From IMG/VR virus record IMGVR_UViG_3300046674_000429, positions 1 through 38,001 of that record: a stretch of DNA of 38,001 nucleotides; one strand, written 5' to 3'. Of this stretch, positions 13,116-20,156 are shown piece by piece. This DNA is from a virus. Position 1 is the stretch's first letter. Every line of letters begins with the position of its first letter. A program made the translations under genes and the position numbers. The notes below the pieces were generated by a model that was not told the origin of the DNA, ran no database searches, and saw only the letters and a program-made list of their open reading frames with translations.

Positions 13116-13898
13116 TTGACCACCCCGTACGGTCCGTACAGCCCCGACATCACCCAGGCCCTCGCCGCCGGAGCGACCGCCGCCGGATGGGTCGAACAGA
13201 CCGGCCCCTCCTGGAACGGCCCCGTCGCGAGCTACAACAACCGGGCCGTCGCCGAGCGCAACGACATCCTCGCCCTCGACCTGCGCGACAACCTCGCAGC
13301 CCACCGCCGCGACCAGAACATCCCCTCCATCGGCACCGTCCGCATCCTCGCCGGCGGCGACTCCATCACCGCCGGCTACGGCAGCCTCGACGGCGGCGGC
13401 TACCAAGCCTGGCTCGTCGACATCCTCGCCCGACGGCACATCACCGCGCAGATCACCACCGTCGCCGAACCGAGCCGCACCCTGCGCTACATGACTCCCC
13501 TCATCCTCGCCGCCCTCCCCACCGCCCGACCCGACATCGTCCTCATCAACCTCGGCACCAACTGCGCCGGCCAAGGCGACCTCGCCGACTGGCAGAACCG
13601 CCTCGACACCCTCATCAGCCAGATCCTCGCCAGCAGCCCCACCGTCAAGGTCGCCGTCGCCCGCATCGCCCTCTCCCGCCCCCAGGCCCTCGCCGCCGCC
13701 GAAGCCGTCGTCAACGGCTACGTGGACGCCGTCGTCGCCGCCCGCCGCCCCTCCGGCCGCGTAGTCCCCGCCGACATGGTCACCGCCGTCCCCCACCGCT
13801 GGACCGACATCGAAGGCATCCACCCCACCGACCCCGGATACCTGCGCATGGCCCAGCAGTGGAACACCGCCATCACCCCCTGGCTGCCCACCCCGTAA
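13116..13898 (+). CDS. SGNH-family hydrolase/esterase, 260 aa
   Basis: The TTG start at 13116 sits 6 bases after GGAGGG. Residues about 74-258 form an SGNH (GDSL) hydrolase. Block I is GGDSITAG with the nucleophile Ser83, block III is LGTNCAG with the oxyanion-hole Asn, and block V is EGIHPTDPGY with the catalytic His236. The usual Asp three residues before His is Glu here (E233). The first 70 residues (SPDITQALAAGATAAGWVEQ and onward) are a separate helical region. There is no signal peptide. Family role: hydrolysis of ester bonds in lipids or of acetyl groups on polysaccharides. In a phage late operon it may be a virion-associated deacetylase acting on cell-surface glycans, or cargo. Confidence 0.88.
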   Translation: MTTPYGPYSPDITQALAAGATAAGWVEQTGPSWNGPVASYNNRAVAERNDILALDLRDNLAAHRRDQNIPSIGTVRILAGGDSITAGYGSLDGGGYQAWLVDILARRHITAQITTVAEPSRTLRYMTPLILAALPTARPDIVLINLGTNCAGQGDLADWQNRLDTLISQILASSPTVKVAVARIALSRPQALAAAEAVVNGYVDAVVAARRPSGRVVPADMVTAVPHRWTDIEGIHPTDPGYLRMAQQWNTAITPWLPTP

Positions 13899-13915
13899 CC
13901 CCGCCGGAGGTGCTC

Positions 13916-14311
13916 GTGCCCACCGCACCCAAGGGACGCTGCACCGACCCCCAGTGCTACGAGATGGCCACCAACCGCGGACGCTGCGACGAGCACCAGC
14001 CCATCCCATGGGCCGGACGCGACGACAAGGCCCGCCGCTACGGCATCAGCTCCGGAACCTGGCGCGCCCTCAAGGCCGCCACCGCCCGACGCGACAACGG
14101 CTGCTGCTACATCTGCGGAGCCGAACCAGTCGACGATCCGGACGAGCCCGGCCACCAGCTCGACCACATCGTGCCGATCTTCGAAGGCGGCGCAGTTGAC
14201 GACCCCGACAACCTCGGCCTCGCCTGCGCCACCTGCCACGACCTGAAGAGCAAGGCCGAAGCGCTCAGGGCCAACCAGGCCAGATGGGCACGAAGACGCC
14301 CAGTGGACTAG
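13916..14311 (+). CDS. HNH endonuclease (packaging-associated), 131 aa
   Basis: The GTG start at 13916 follows CGGAGG. The C-terminal half holds the HNH motif: CCYICGAEP (zinc Cys pair), QLDHIVPIFEGG (catalytic DH), DDPDNLGLAC (Asn) and CATCHDLK (final His and zinc Cys). An N-terminal CTDPQC may form an extra zinc site. In HK97-like cos phages an HNH protein encoded next to the terminase works with it in cutting DNA ends. Here it directly precedes the terminase genes, in line with that role. Confidence 0.9.
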   Translation: MPTAPKGRCTDPQCYEMATNRGRCDEHQPIPWAGRDDKARRYGISSGTWRALKAATARRDNGCCYICGAEPVDDPDEPGHQLDHIVPIFEGGAVDDPDNLGLACATCHDLKSKAEALRANQARWARRRPVD

Positions 14312-14449
14312 ACCACTAGGCCTCGGCTGATCACCTCGGACCTACCCACCCAGGGGGTAGGGGTGTCTGAATCACCAGGTCAGAGCCCTGGGGCCCCGCC
14401 GCGGTTAACCAAGAAGACGCACACTCAGAATCCGCCATAGGGGGTCGCC
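14312..14449 (+). other. Non-coding region before terminase; candidate cos/pac site
   Basis: No gene lies in these 138 bp. They contain a CCTACCC / GGGGTAGG hairpin near 14340-14361, GGGGCCCC near 14391, and a CTAG pair at the upstream gene's stop (14308 and 14316). The position between HNH and terminase small subunit is where cos sites of HK97-like phages often lie. No cut site can be defined from sequence alone. Confidence 0.35.
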
Positions 14450-14905
14450 ATGGGCCGTATCGCTCAGCCGGCTGCCCTCAAGCTGCTCAAGGGGTCGACG
14501 GAGGGCCGTGATTCGGGTGGCCGTGAGGTCAACACCGGGCCGGCCTTCCGGCGGATCGCTCCGAACCCGCCGACGTGGCTGTCACCCGAGGCGGCGGCCG
14601 AGTGGCGGCGGGTCGTCCCGGGTCTGCAGCGCCTGGACATCCTGAAGCCGGAGGACCGGGCGGTCCTCGCCGCGTACTGCGAGACGTGGTCCACCTTCGT
14701 GGACGCGATCCGCCAGCAGCACCGGGACGGCCTGACGATCGAGGCGAAGCAGGGGACGCTCGCGCATCCGGCGGTCGGCATCGCCCGGGCTGCGGCACGT
14801 GAGCTGCGGGCCTTCGCGGCGCACTTCGGCCTGACCCCGTCGACGGAGCAGGCCCTGGCGAGGGGGGCCGACGATGGCGGGGAAGAGGACAACCCGTTCG
14901 CGTAG
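14450..14905 (+). CDS. terS: Phage terminase small subunit, P27 family, 151 aa
   Basis: Residues 1-25 (GRIAQPAALKLLKGSTEGRD) and the central segment (PPTWLSPEAAAEWRRVVPGL, LDILKPEDRAVLAAYCETWS) match the P27-type small terminase pattern. The C-terminal part (TLAHPAVGIARAAARELRAF, FGLTPSTEQALARG) is also typical. This protein recognises phage DNA and presents it to the large subunit. The ATG lies 8 bases after GGGGGT, a modest ribosome binding site. The gene overlaps the large subunit by 32 bases, tying their expression. Confidence 0.93.
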   Translation: MGRIAQPAALKLLKGSTEGRDSGGREVNTGPAFRRIAPNPPTWLSPEAAAEWRRVVPGLQRLDILKPEDRAVLAAYCETWSTFVDAIRQQHRDGLTIEAKQGTLAHPAVGIARAAARELRAFAAHFGLTPSTEQALARGADDGGEEDNPFA

Positions 14906-16646
14906 CGCTGCCCCGGCCGGCCCGGTCACCCCCGCGGCGTTCCTGGACGACGCGGAGCTGGAGCGTCTCAAGCTCAGCCCCGAGGTCGCCTGGTACCTCG
15001 TCACCCGCGACATCCCGCCGCCGGACTGCCCGCCGCTGATCCGCACCCCGGAGCCCCGGGATGTGCCGGGCGCCGTGTTCGACCCCGACCGGGTCGACAA
15101 GGTCCTGAAGGCGTTCGGGCTGCTGCGGCACACGCAGGGCCAGTGGGCCGGTCAGCCGTTGCGACCGGACCCGTGGCAGGTCGCCTACATCCTGGGGCCG
15201 GTCTTCGGCTGGGTCCGCTGGGACGACGACGCGGATTCGTACGTGCGGATCGTGCGGACGCTGTACGTGGACGTCCCGCGCAAGAACGGCAAGAGCACGC
15301 TGTGCGGCGGCATCGCGATCTACCTGACATGCGCGGACGGCGAGCCCGGCGCGCAGGTCGTCGCGGCGGCCACCTCGGAGCGGCAGGCCGGGTTCGTCTT
15401 CCAGCCGGTGAAGCAGCTGGCGGAGAAGGCCCCGCGGCTCAAGGGCCACGTGCAGCCGCTGAAGAAGAAGATCATTCACACGCGGTCGGGCTCGTACTTC
15501 GAGGTCGTGTCCTCGGTCGCAGACGCCCAGCACGGCGCCAACCTGCACGGCGGCATCGTGGATGAGCTGCACGTCCACAAGACTCCGGACCTGGTCGAGA
15601 CGATCGAGACCGGCACCGGCTCCCGGCGCCAGCCCCTGATCGCGTTCATCACGACGGCGGACGCCGGCAAGCAGCACACGGTGTACGCCCGCAAACGGCA
15701 GTACTGCGAGCAGGTCGCCCGCGGCACGCTCTCCGACCCGACGTTCTACGGCGTGGTGTGGGCCGCGGAGAAGGGCGACGATCCGCATGTCGAGGCGACG
15801 TGGCGCAAGGCGAACCCGGGCTACGGGATCTCCCCGACGCGGTCCTACCTGCAGAGCAAGAGCAACGAGGCGGCGAACAGCCCGGCCGACCTCGCGAAGT
15901 TCCTGCGCCTGCACCTGGGCATCCGGACCAAGCAGGAGACCAAGTACCTGACCCTGGAGTCCTGGACCCGCAACGCGGGGATGGTCGACGAGCAGGCCCT
16001 GGCCGGCCGGGAGGCCTACGGCGGGCTTGACCTGGCGGCGACGTCGGACCTGCTGGCGCTGTGCTGGCTGTTCCCGGACGACGTCCGCGGTGGCTTCGAT
16101 GCCCTGTGGCGGCTGTGGACGCCGGAGGACAACGTCGAGGCGCTGGACCGGCGTACGGCCGGCGCCGCATCGGTGTGGGTCCGTCAGGGCCTGCTGGTCG
16201 CCACTCCGGGCAACGTCGCGGACTACGACTACATCCAGCTGCAGATCGAGCGGGACCTTGATGCGTTCGACGTTCGCTCGCTGGGTTTCGACCCGTGGTC
16301 GGCGGTCCCGCTGACCAACGAGCTCGCGAAGACCAACGCCCCGATGGTGAAGGTGAGGCAGGGTTTCGTGACCCTGTCCCCGCCGCTGAAGGAGCTGCAG
16401 CGTCTGCTCCTGAAGGGCACGCCGGAGGCGCCGCAGTTGCGGCACGGCGGGAACCCGGCGGTCACCTGGATGCTTGACAACCTCGCGGTGGCGATGGACC
16501 CGGCGGGCAACGTGAAGCCAGACAAGGCCCGGAGCGCCGAGAAGATCGACGCCATGTCGGCGCTGGTCACCGCGCTGTCCGAGGCGATGACCCGCGAGCC
16601 CGCGAAGAAGTCCGCATACGAGGACGACGACCTGATGATCGTCTGA
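14874..16646 (+). CDS. terL: Phage terminase large subunit (ATPase/nuclease), 590 aa
   Basis: The Walker A variant is VPRKNGKS (134-141), Walker B is GGIVDEL (226-232) with the catalytic Glu231, and a coupling motif follows near 255-263 (PLIAFITTA). The C-terminal RNase H-like nuclease starts at YGGLDLAATSDL (Asp386), with further acidic residues (SLGFDPWS near 470, MLDNLAVAMD near 540). It packages the genome into the prohead by ATP hydrolysis and cuts the DNA. Length and motif order fit HK97-like/lambdoid-type terminases of actinophages. The ATG lies inside the small-subunit gene, with GGGGGG upstream. Confidence 0.96.
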   Translation: MAGKRTTRSRSAAPAGPVTPAAFLDDAELERLKLSPEVAWYLVTRDIPPPDCPPLIRTPEPRDVPGAVFDPDRVDKVLKAFGLLRHTQGQWAGQPLRPDPWQVAYILGPVFGWVRWDDDADSYVRIVRTLYVDVPRKNGKSTLCGGIAIYLTCADGEPGAQVVAAATSERQAGFVFQPVKQLAEKAPRLKGHVQPLKKKIIHTRSGSYFEVVSSVADAQHGANLHGGIVDELHVHKTPDLVETIETGTGSRRQPLIAFITTADAGKQHTVYARKRQYCEQVARGTLSDPTFYGVVWAAEKGDDPHVEATWRKANPGYGISPTRSYLQSKSNEAANSPADLAKFLRLHLGIRTKQETKYLTLESWTRNAGMVDEQALAGREAYGGLDLAATSDLLALCWLFPDDVRGGFDALWRLWTPEDNVEALDRRTAGAASVWVRQGLLVATPGNVADYDYIQLQIERDLDAFDVRSLGFDPWSAVPLTNELAKTNAPMVKVRQGFVTLSPPLKELQRLLLKGTPEAPQLRHGGNPAVTWMLDNLAVAMDPAGNVKPDKARSAEKIDAMSALVTALSEAMTREPAKKSAYEDDDLMIV

Positions 16647-16659
16647 GCGGGGAGCGGCT

Positions 16660-16687
16660 GAGGGCGCCCACCGAAGTGGGCGCCCTC
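16660..16687. terminator. Perfect hairpin between convergent genes
   Basis: GAGGGCGCCCAC (16660-16671), tetraloop CGAA and GTGGGCGCCCTC (16676-16687) form a perfect 12-bp stem. It lies 14 bases after the terminase stop and can act on both strands, separating packaging genes from the minus-strand cassette. Confidence 0.75.
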
Positions 16688-16691
16688 CCAA

Positions 16692-16776
16692 GCCTCGCCT
16701 TGCCTCGCCTTGCGGTGCCAGGCCTCACCAAGCCGTGCCTCGGCCAGCCTCGCGTCACCGGGCCTGGCCATGCCGC
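16692..16776. repeat. Degenerate pentanucleotide tandem repeat (GCCTN)
   Basis: About 17 successive 5-bp units occupy the space between the terminator and the minus-strand gene. They begin GCCTC GCCTT GCCTC GCCTT and decay through GCCAG, GCCGT and GGCCA to GCCTG GCCAT GCCGC. On the minus strand the units read NNGGC. The 5-bp register holds throughout although the units differ, and nothing here codes for protein. Confidence 0.6.
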
Positions 16777-17313
16777 CTAGTCTGCCCCCTCCAGGCGTGT
16801 GAGGCGAGCTTGGATGGCGTCGAGTTCTTCCTGCGTTCTGTCGGCCCGCTGCCCCATGGTGGCGATCGCATCTTCGAGTCGTCGCTGGCGGACGTCCGTG
16901 CGCCGGTTGAACTCCAGCTGCATGGAGAAGGCGCGCATTGTGGCCTCGGTCAGCTGGCGCACTTCGGGGCTGAGGCCGTTGAGGTCGACGTTGACGACCT
17001 TCGAATGTCCGCGTGCGAGCGCGCGCGTGGACCGACGCTGCTGCCCTCGGGCCAGGATGACGTGCTCGTCGGGCCGGACGACCCGGTATCCAACGTTGCG
17101 GAGGGAGGTGACGGCGTGCTTGTCGACGGTCTCCAGCTCGCGCGCGGCTCGCCGCATGGCCATCTGAATGACGTGCCGGTCGGTTTCTGGGTGCAGGGCG
17201 AGCGCCTGGGCCATCGCCTCGTAGGTGAGAACCCCGTTGACGTCCGCGCTGCGAAGCAAGTCGTAGAGGGTGCGCCAGCGGGCAGTCTCACCAACGGGCT
17301 TGAAGGAACTCAC
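16777..17313 (-). CDS. Putative HTH/coiled-coil protein, partner of the RAMP-like gene, 178 aa
   Basis: The GTG start overlaps the stop of the upstream minus-strand gene (GTGA), so the two are translationally coupled. The N-terminal 85 residues (ARWRTLYDLLRSADVNGVLT, YEAMAQALALHPETDRHVIQ, MAMRRAARELETVDKHAVTS, NVGYRVVRPDEHVIL) resemble a winged helix with a final beta wing. A basic linker follows (RGQQRRSTRALARGH). The C-terminal 60 residues (RRTDVRQRRLEDAIATMGQR, TQEELDAIQARLTRLEG) are a coiled coil. A DNA- or RNA-binding, oligomerising protein is likely. I do not know a named family with this architecture. It may regulate the cassette or act with the RAMP-like protein. Confidence 0.75.
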   Translation of the reverse strand: MSSFKPVGETARWRTLYDLLRSADVNGVLTYEAMAQALALHPETDRHVIQMAMRRAARELETVDKHAVTSLRNVGYRVVRPDEHVILARGQQRRSTRALARGHSKVVNVDLNGLSPEVRQLTEATMRAFSMQLEFNRRTDVRQRRLEDAIATMGQRADRTQEELDAIQARLTRLEGAD

Positions 17314-17882
17314 AGCTCCTCCACGGTGGCCGTGAAGCGCCCGAAGCGGGGACGCCAGTCGCCGAGCCCAATCCGGGCGCCCGCCGCATCCGAAATCTGC
17401 TGCAACTCTTCGAGGTTCAGCTCGGTCTCGTCCAGCTCGCCCTCGGCGTCCACGCTCCAGTTCTGGAACATCGGTCGCGTGCGCATGACGCGCGCCATGC
17501 CGACCTTGACGGACTTCCGATGCCTGAAGTTCTCGTCCGCCCAGAGGGCGGCCGGGTCGCGCGGGCCCCGGTAGGCGACGGGGTTGATGTCCGTAGAGAT
17601 GAACACGCCGCGCGTCACCTGGCGCCCCGAGCGGGTGAGCTTGGCTGCGTCTACGAGGCACCGCTGCAGGTTGTCGCCGGGGATGAAGGGGCCCGCGTCC
17701 GGGTCGTAGTAGAGGCCGCCCAGGAACTCCAGGCGGGCCATGTCCTCGTGGTCGGCGTCGGTCTTCTTGCGCTTGGCGGAGGCCGCCTTCATGCCTCTGG
17801 CGTGCACATTGAGCGGGTCGGCGAGCTGGGCGTTGTGCATCAGCAGGGGCAGGGTGCCGGTGAGTGTCACGCGGAATCGCAA
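17310..17882 (-). CDS. Stand-alone RAMP/Cas7-like protein, 190 aa
   Basis: The sequence has features of RAMP-superfamily (Cas7-type) proteins: an N-terminal strand ending in LPLLMHN, the central motif GPFIPGDNLQRCLVDAAK (as in the 'pyIPGssLkGalR' motif), a middle region RGVFISTDINPVAYRGP, a basic segment KVGMARVMRTRPMFQNW and a C-terminal Gly-rich loop GARIGLGDWRPRFGRF. I recall a family of phage and prophage hypotheticals with 'LLMHN' and 'GDWRPRFGRF', without known function. The preferred start is TTG at 17882 with GGAGGA 4 bases upstream. A TTG at 17906 would add 8 residues but has no ribosome binding site. It lies minus-strand between terminase and portal, so it is expressed separately from the late genes. 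RNA binding is an inference from the fold. Confidence 0.78.
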   Translation of the reverse strand: MRFRVTLTGTLPLLMHNAQLADPLNVHARGMKAASAKRKKTDADHEDMARLEFLGGLYYDPDAGPFIPGDNLQRCLVDAAKLTRSGRQVTRGVFISTDINPVAYRGPRDPAALWADENFRHRKSVKVGMARVMRTRPMFQNWSVDAEGELDETELNLEELQQISDAAGARIGLGDWRPRFGRFTATVEEL

Positions 17883-17906
17883 GGGGTCCTCCACGGAGAG
17901 CGTCAA

Positions 17907-17997
17907 CTTGCCTAATTATAGCGGCAATTGCGGCATATATCCCGCTCTAAATGCAGCTCATTGCGCCATTAATCCCTAACTCACATCGGAGGTAGCC
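17907..17997 (-). promoter_or_regulatory. AT-rich control region with consensus TATAAT
   Basis: The AT content rises abruptly between the RAMP-like gene and the next plus-strand gene. On the minus strand a perfect TATAAT lies at 17920-17915, giving a start near 17908 and a 5' leader of about 26 bases to the TTG at 17882. The -35 is poor (GGGATA at 17 bp). The spacer holds the palindrome GCAATTGC inside GCGGCAATTGCGGC (17921-17934), a likely operator. No clear plus-strand promoter is seen. Confidence 0.6.
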
Positions 17998-18219
17998 GTG
18001 TTCTGGTGGCGCCGTACGGCCCTCCGCAAGCGCGTCGTGGTCAACCTGCCCGACAAGGCCTTCAGGGGCGTGCTGTGGGCGAAGCGTGGTCCGCTGCTGG
18101 TCCTGCGGGACGCTGAGCTGCTGGAGGCCGGCCGGGAGGCGGTGCGGGTAGACGGCGAGGTTGTCATCGAGCGGTCTCGGGTCGAGTTCATGCAGGTGCC
18201 CGCGGTCGGGGGTGGCTGA
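17998..18219 (+). CDS. Small basic protein upstream of portal, 73 aa
   Basis: The GTG start follows CGGAGG. The N-terminus is basic and aromatic (FWWRRTALRKRVVVNLPD), then beta-rich (AFRGVLWAKRGPLLVLRDAE, VRVDGEVVIERSRVEFMQVP), resembling an SH3/Sm-like barrel. Proteins of this size and look are often encoded just before the portal in actinophages; the role is unknown. It shares one base with the portal start (TGATG), so it is cotranslated. Confidence 0.7.
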   Translation: MFWWRRTALRKRVVVNLPDKAFRGVLWAKRGPLLVLRDAELLEAGREAVRVDGEVVIERSRVEFMQVPAVGGG

Positions 18220-20153
18220 TGGCCTTCGTCATCACCGGTGGCCAGCTGCAGCCGACCGGGCCCGGCTTCGCGCAGGCGTTCAACAGTCTGCCGATCGCCC
18301 CCGCCGAGTGGGAGTACACGGAGATCTGGCGTACCCAGCCGCAGGTCCGCACCGTGGTCAGCTTCCTGGCACGGAACATCGCCCAGGTCGGCATCCACAC
18401 CTTCCGGAGGGTCTCCGACACCGATCGCAAGCGGCTGACGGACCACGGGCTCACCCGGGTCCTGGCGGAGCCACTTCCACGCCTGACCCAGTACCGGCTG
18501 ATTGAGCGGCTGGTGTCGGACCTCGCGGTGTACGACACCGCGTACTGGATCAAGGCCATGGTGGACGGCACGCTCCGGCTGCTGCCCACGCCCCCGTCCC
18601 TACTGCGGCCGGTCGGCGGGTCCTGGCTGCAGGCCGACCACTATGAGGCCGCATCAGGAATGCGCTTCGAAGTAGATCAGGTCGTGCACTTCCACGGCTA
18701 CCACCCGGACGACCTGCGCATCGGCTCGTCCAGCCTGGACGCCCTGCGCTCCCTGCTCCTGGAGGACCGCGAGTCCAGCCGCCAGCGAGCCCAGATGTGG
18801 CGCTCCGGCGCCCGGATGACCGGCGTTCTTACCCGGCCGACCGACGCCGGCGACTGGAGCCCCGAGTCGCGGGCCCGGTTCCGGGAGATGTGGCGGACGT
18901 TCACGCAGGGCGGCGGTGCCGAGGGAGGCACGCCAATCCTGGAGGATGGCATGGGCTACACGCAGGTCTCGATGAACCCGCAGCAGACCCAGTACATCGA
19001 GTCCCGCAAGCTCACCCGGGAGGAGGTCGCCGCCGCCTTCCACATCCCGCCGCCGCTGGTCGGCATCCTCGACCATGCCACCTACAGCAACATCGTGCAG
19101 CAGCACGAGATCCTCTACCAGGACACCCTCGGACCTTGGTTCGAGAGCATCGTGCAGGACATCCAGGCCCAGCTGCTGCCCGACATCCCAGACAACAAGG
19201 ATGTCTACTGCGAGTTCAACATCGCGGCGAAGATGGCCGGCGACTTCGAGGCTCAGGCCGCAGCCGCCAGCACGGCGACCGGCGGCCCGTGGATGACCCG
19301 CAACGAGCAGCGCGCTCGGATGAACCTGCCGAGCCTGGAGGGCGGCGACGAGCTGATCGTCCCGCTGAACGTGACTGCCGGCGGGAAGGCCTCACCGACG
19401 GACACCGTGCCGAAGGCGGCCATCCCCTCCAAGGGGTGGGTGCCGGCTCTCAAGGCGTCCGACCGGCCTGAGAAGCTCGGCGACTTCGACTACGAGCGCG
19501 ACCAGTTCGCCCGGCGCCTGGGCAACCGCTCGGAGCGGCAGGCGGCTTCGCTACTGGCGTCCGTGGGCGCGAAGGACCTGGCGCCTCCCGACGTCATGGC
19601 GACGTGGGAGGCCGGGGCCGCCGACCGCCGGGCCGAGCTGCAGTCCTTGATCGCCACGCACGGGTTCAGGATCGCGCAGGTCGGCGCCTGGGAGGTCCTC
19701 GCCGAGCACAACGCCAACGCCGAGGGGTGGTCGGCGGACGTGATGCTCGCCTGGCTGCTGACGGCGGCCGGTTCCCACGCCGAGGCCCACGACGCGGAGG
19801 GCACGAATCTGCTGACCACGGCGGTGGCTTCGACCGAAGGGGACTGGCGGGACCGGGTCCAGTCCGCGATGGCGGTGTGGGCTGGCAGCACGGCGGTCCG
19901 GCGGGCCTTCACCGCGGCCACCGAGACACGGTCGTTCGGCGGGCATGACGCCGCCTGGGCGTCCGGGCTCACTTCCAAGGTGTGGCGCACGGGCGGCAGC
20001 AACCCCCGTACGTCCCACAAGGCCCTGGATGGCGACAAGGTCCAACTCGACGACGTCTTCGGCAACGGCTGCAGGTGGCCGGGGGACGCACACGGCAGGG
20101 AGTCGGAGACGGCCAACTGCAACTGCAAGTTGACGTACGAGAGAGGGGAGTAG
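18219..20153 (+). CDS. Portal protein fused to MuF-like head morphogenesis domain, 644 aa
   Basis: Residues about 20-400 match HK97-type portals: AEWEYTEIWRTQPQVRTVVS, TVVSFLARNIAQVGIHTFRR, YDTAYWIKAMV, VVHFHGYHPDDLRIGSSSLD and the C-terminal portal motif 'RKLTREEVAAAFHIPPPLVG' near 263. After a helical linker the last 60 residues carry the MuF/minor-head signature: WRTGGSNPRTSHKALDGDKV, 'DDVFGNGCRWPGD' and 'ETANCNCKLTYE'. The portal forms the dodecameric DNA channel at one head vertex, and MuF-type domains are minor head proteins. Usual portals are 400-500 aa; here the two are one polypeptide. Confidence 0.92.
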   Translation: MAFVITGGQLQPTGPGFAQAFNSLPIAPAEWEYTEIWRTQPQVRTVVSFLARNIAQVGIHTFRRVSDTDRKRLTDHGLTRVLAEPLPRLTQYRLIERLVSDLAVYDTAYWIKAMVDGTLRLLPTPPSLLRPVGGSWLQADHYEAASGMRFEVDQVVHFHGYHPDDLRIGSSSLDALRSLLLEDRESSRQRAQMWRSGARMTGVLTRPTDAGDWSPESRARFREMWRTFTQGGGAEGGTPILEDGMGYTQVSMNPQQTQYIESRKLTREEVAAAFHIPPPLVGILDHATYSNIVQQHEILYQDTLGPWFESIVQDIQAQLLPDIPDNKDVYCEFNIAAKMAGDFEAQAAAASTATGGPWMTRNEQRARMNLPSLEGGDELIVPLNVTAGGKASPTDTVPKAAIPSKGWVPALKASDRPEKLGDFDYERDQFARRLGNRSERQAASLLASVGAKDLAPPDVMATWEAGAADRRAELQSLIATHGFRIAQVGAWEVLAEHNANAEGWSADVMLAWLLTAAGSHAEAHDAEGTNLLTTAVASTEGDWRDRVQSAMAVWAGSTAVRRAFTAATETRSFGGHDAAWASGLTSKVWRTGGSNPRTSHKALDGDKVQLDDVFGNGCRWPGDAHGRESETANCNCKLTYERGE

Positions 20154-20156
20154 GCG

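Noticed and set aside
16229-16771. Minus-strand open frame across the pentanucleotide repeat
   Set aside because: Its N-terminus is just the translated GGC repeat and the rest is antisense to the terminase; it lacks a ribosome binding site.
17883-17906. TTG at 17906 as the start of the RAMP-like gene
   Set aside because: It would begin 2 bases after the predicted transcription start with no ribosome binding site; TTG at 17882 has GGAGGA just upstream. It remains possible if the mRNA is leaderless.
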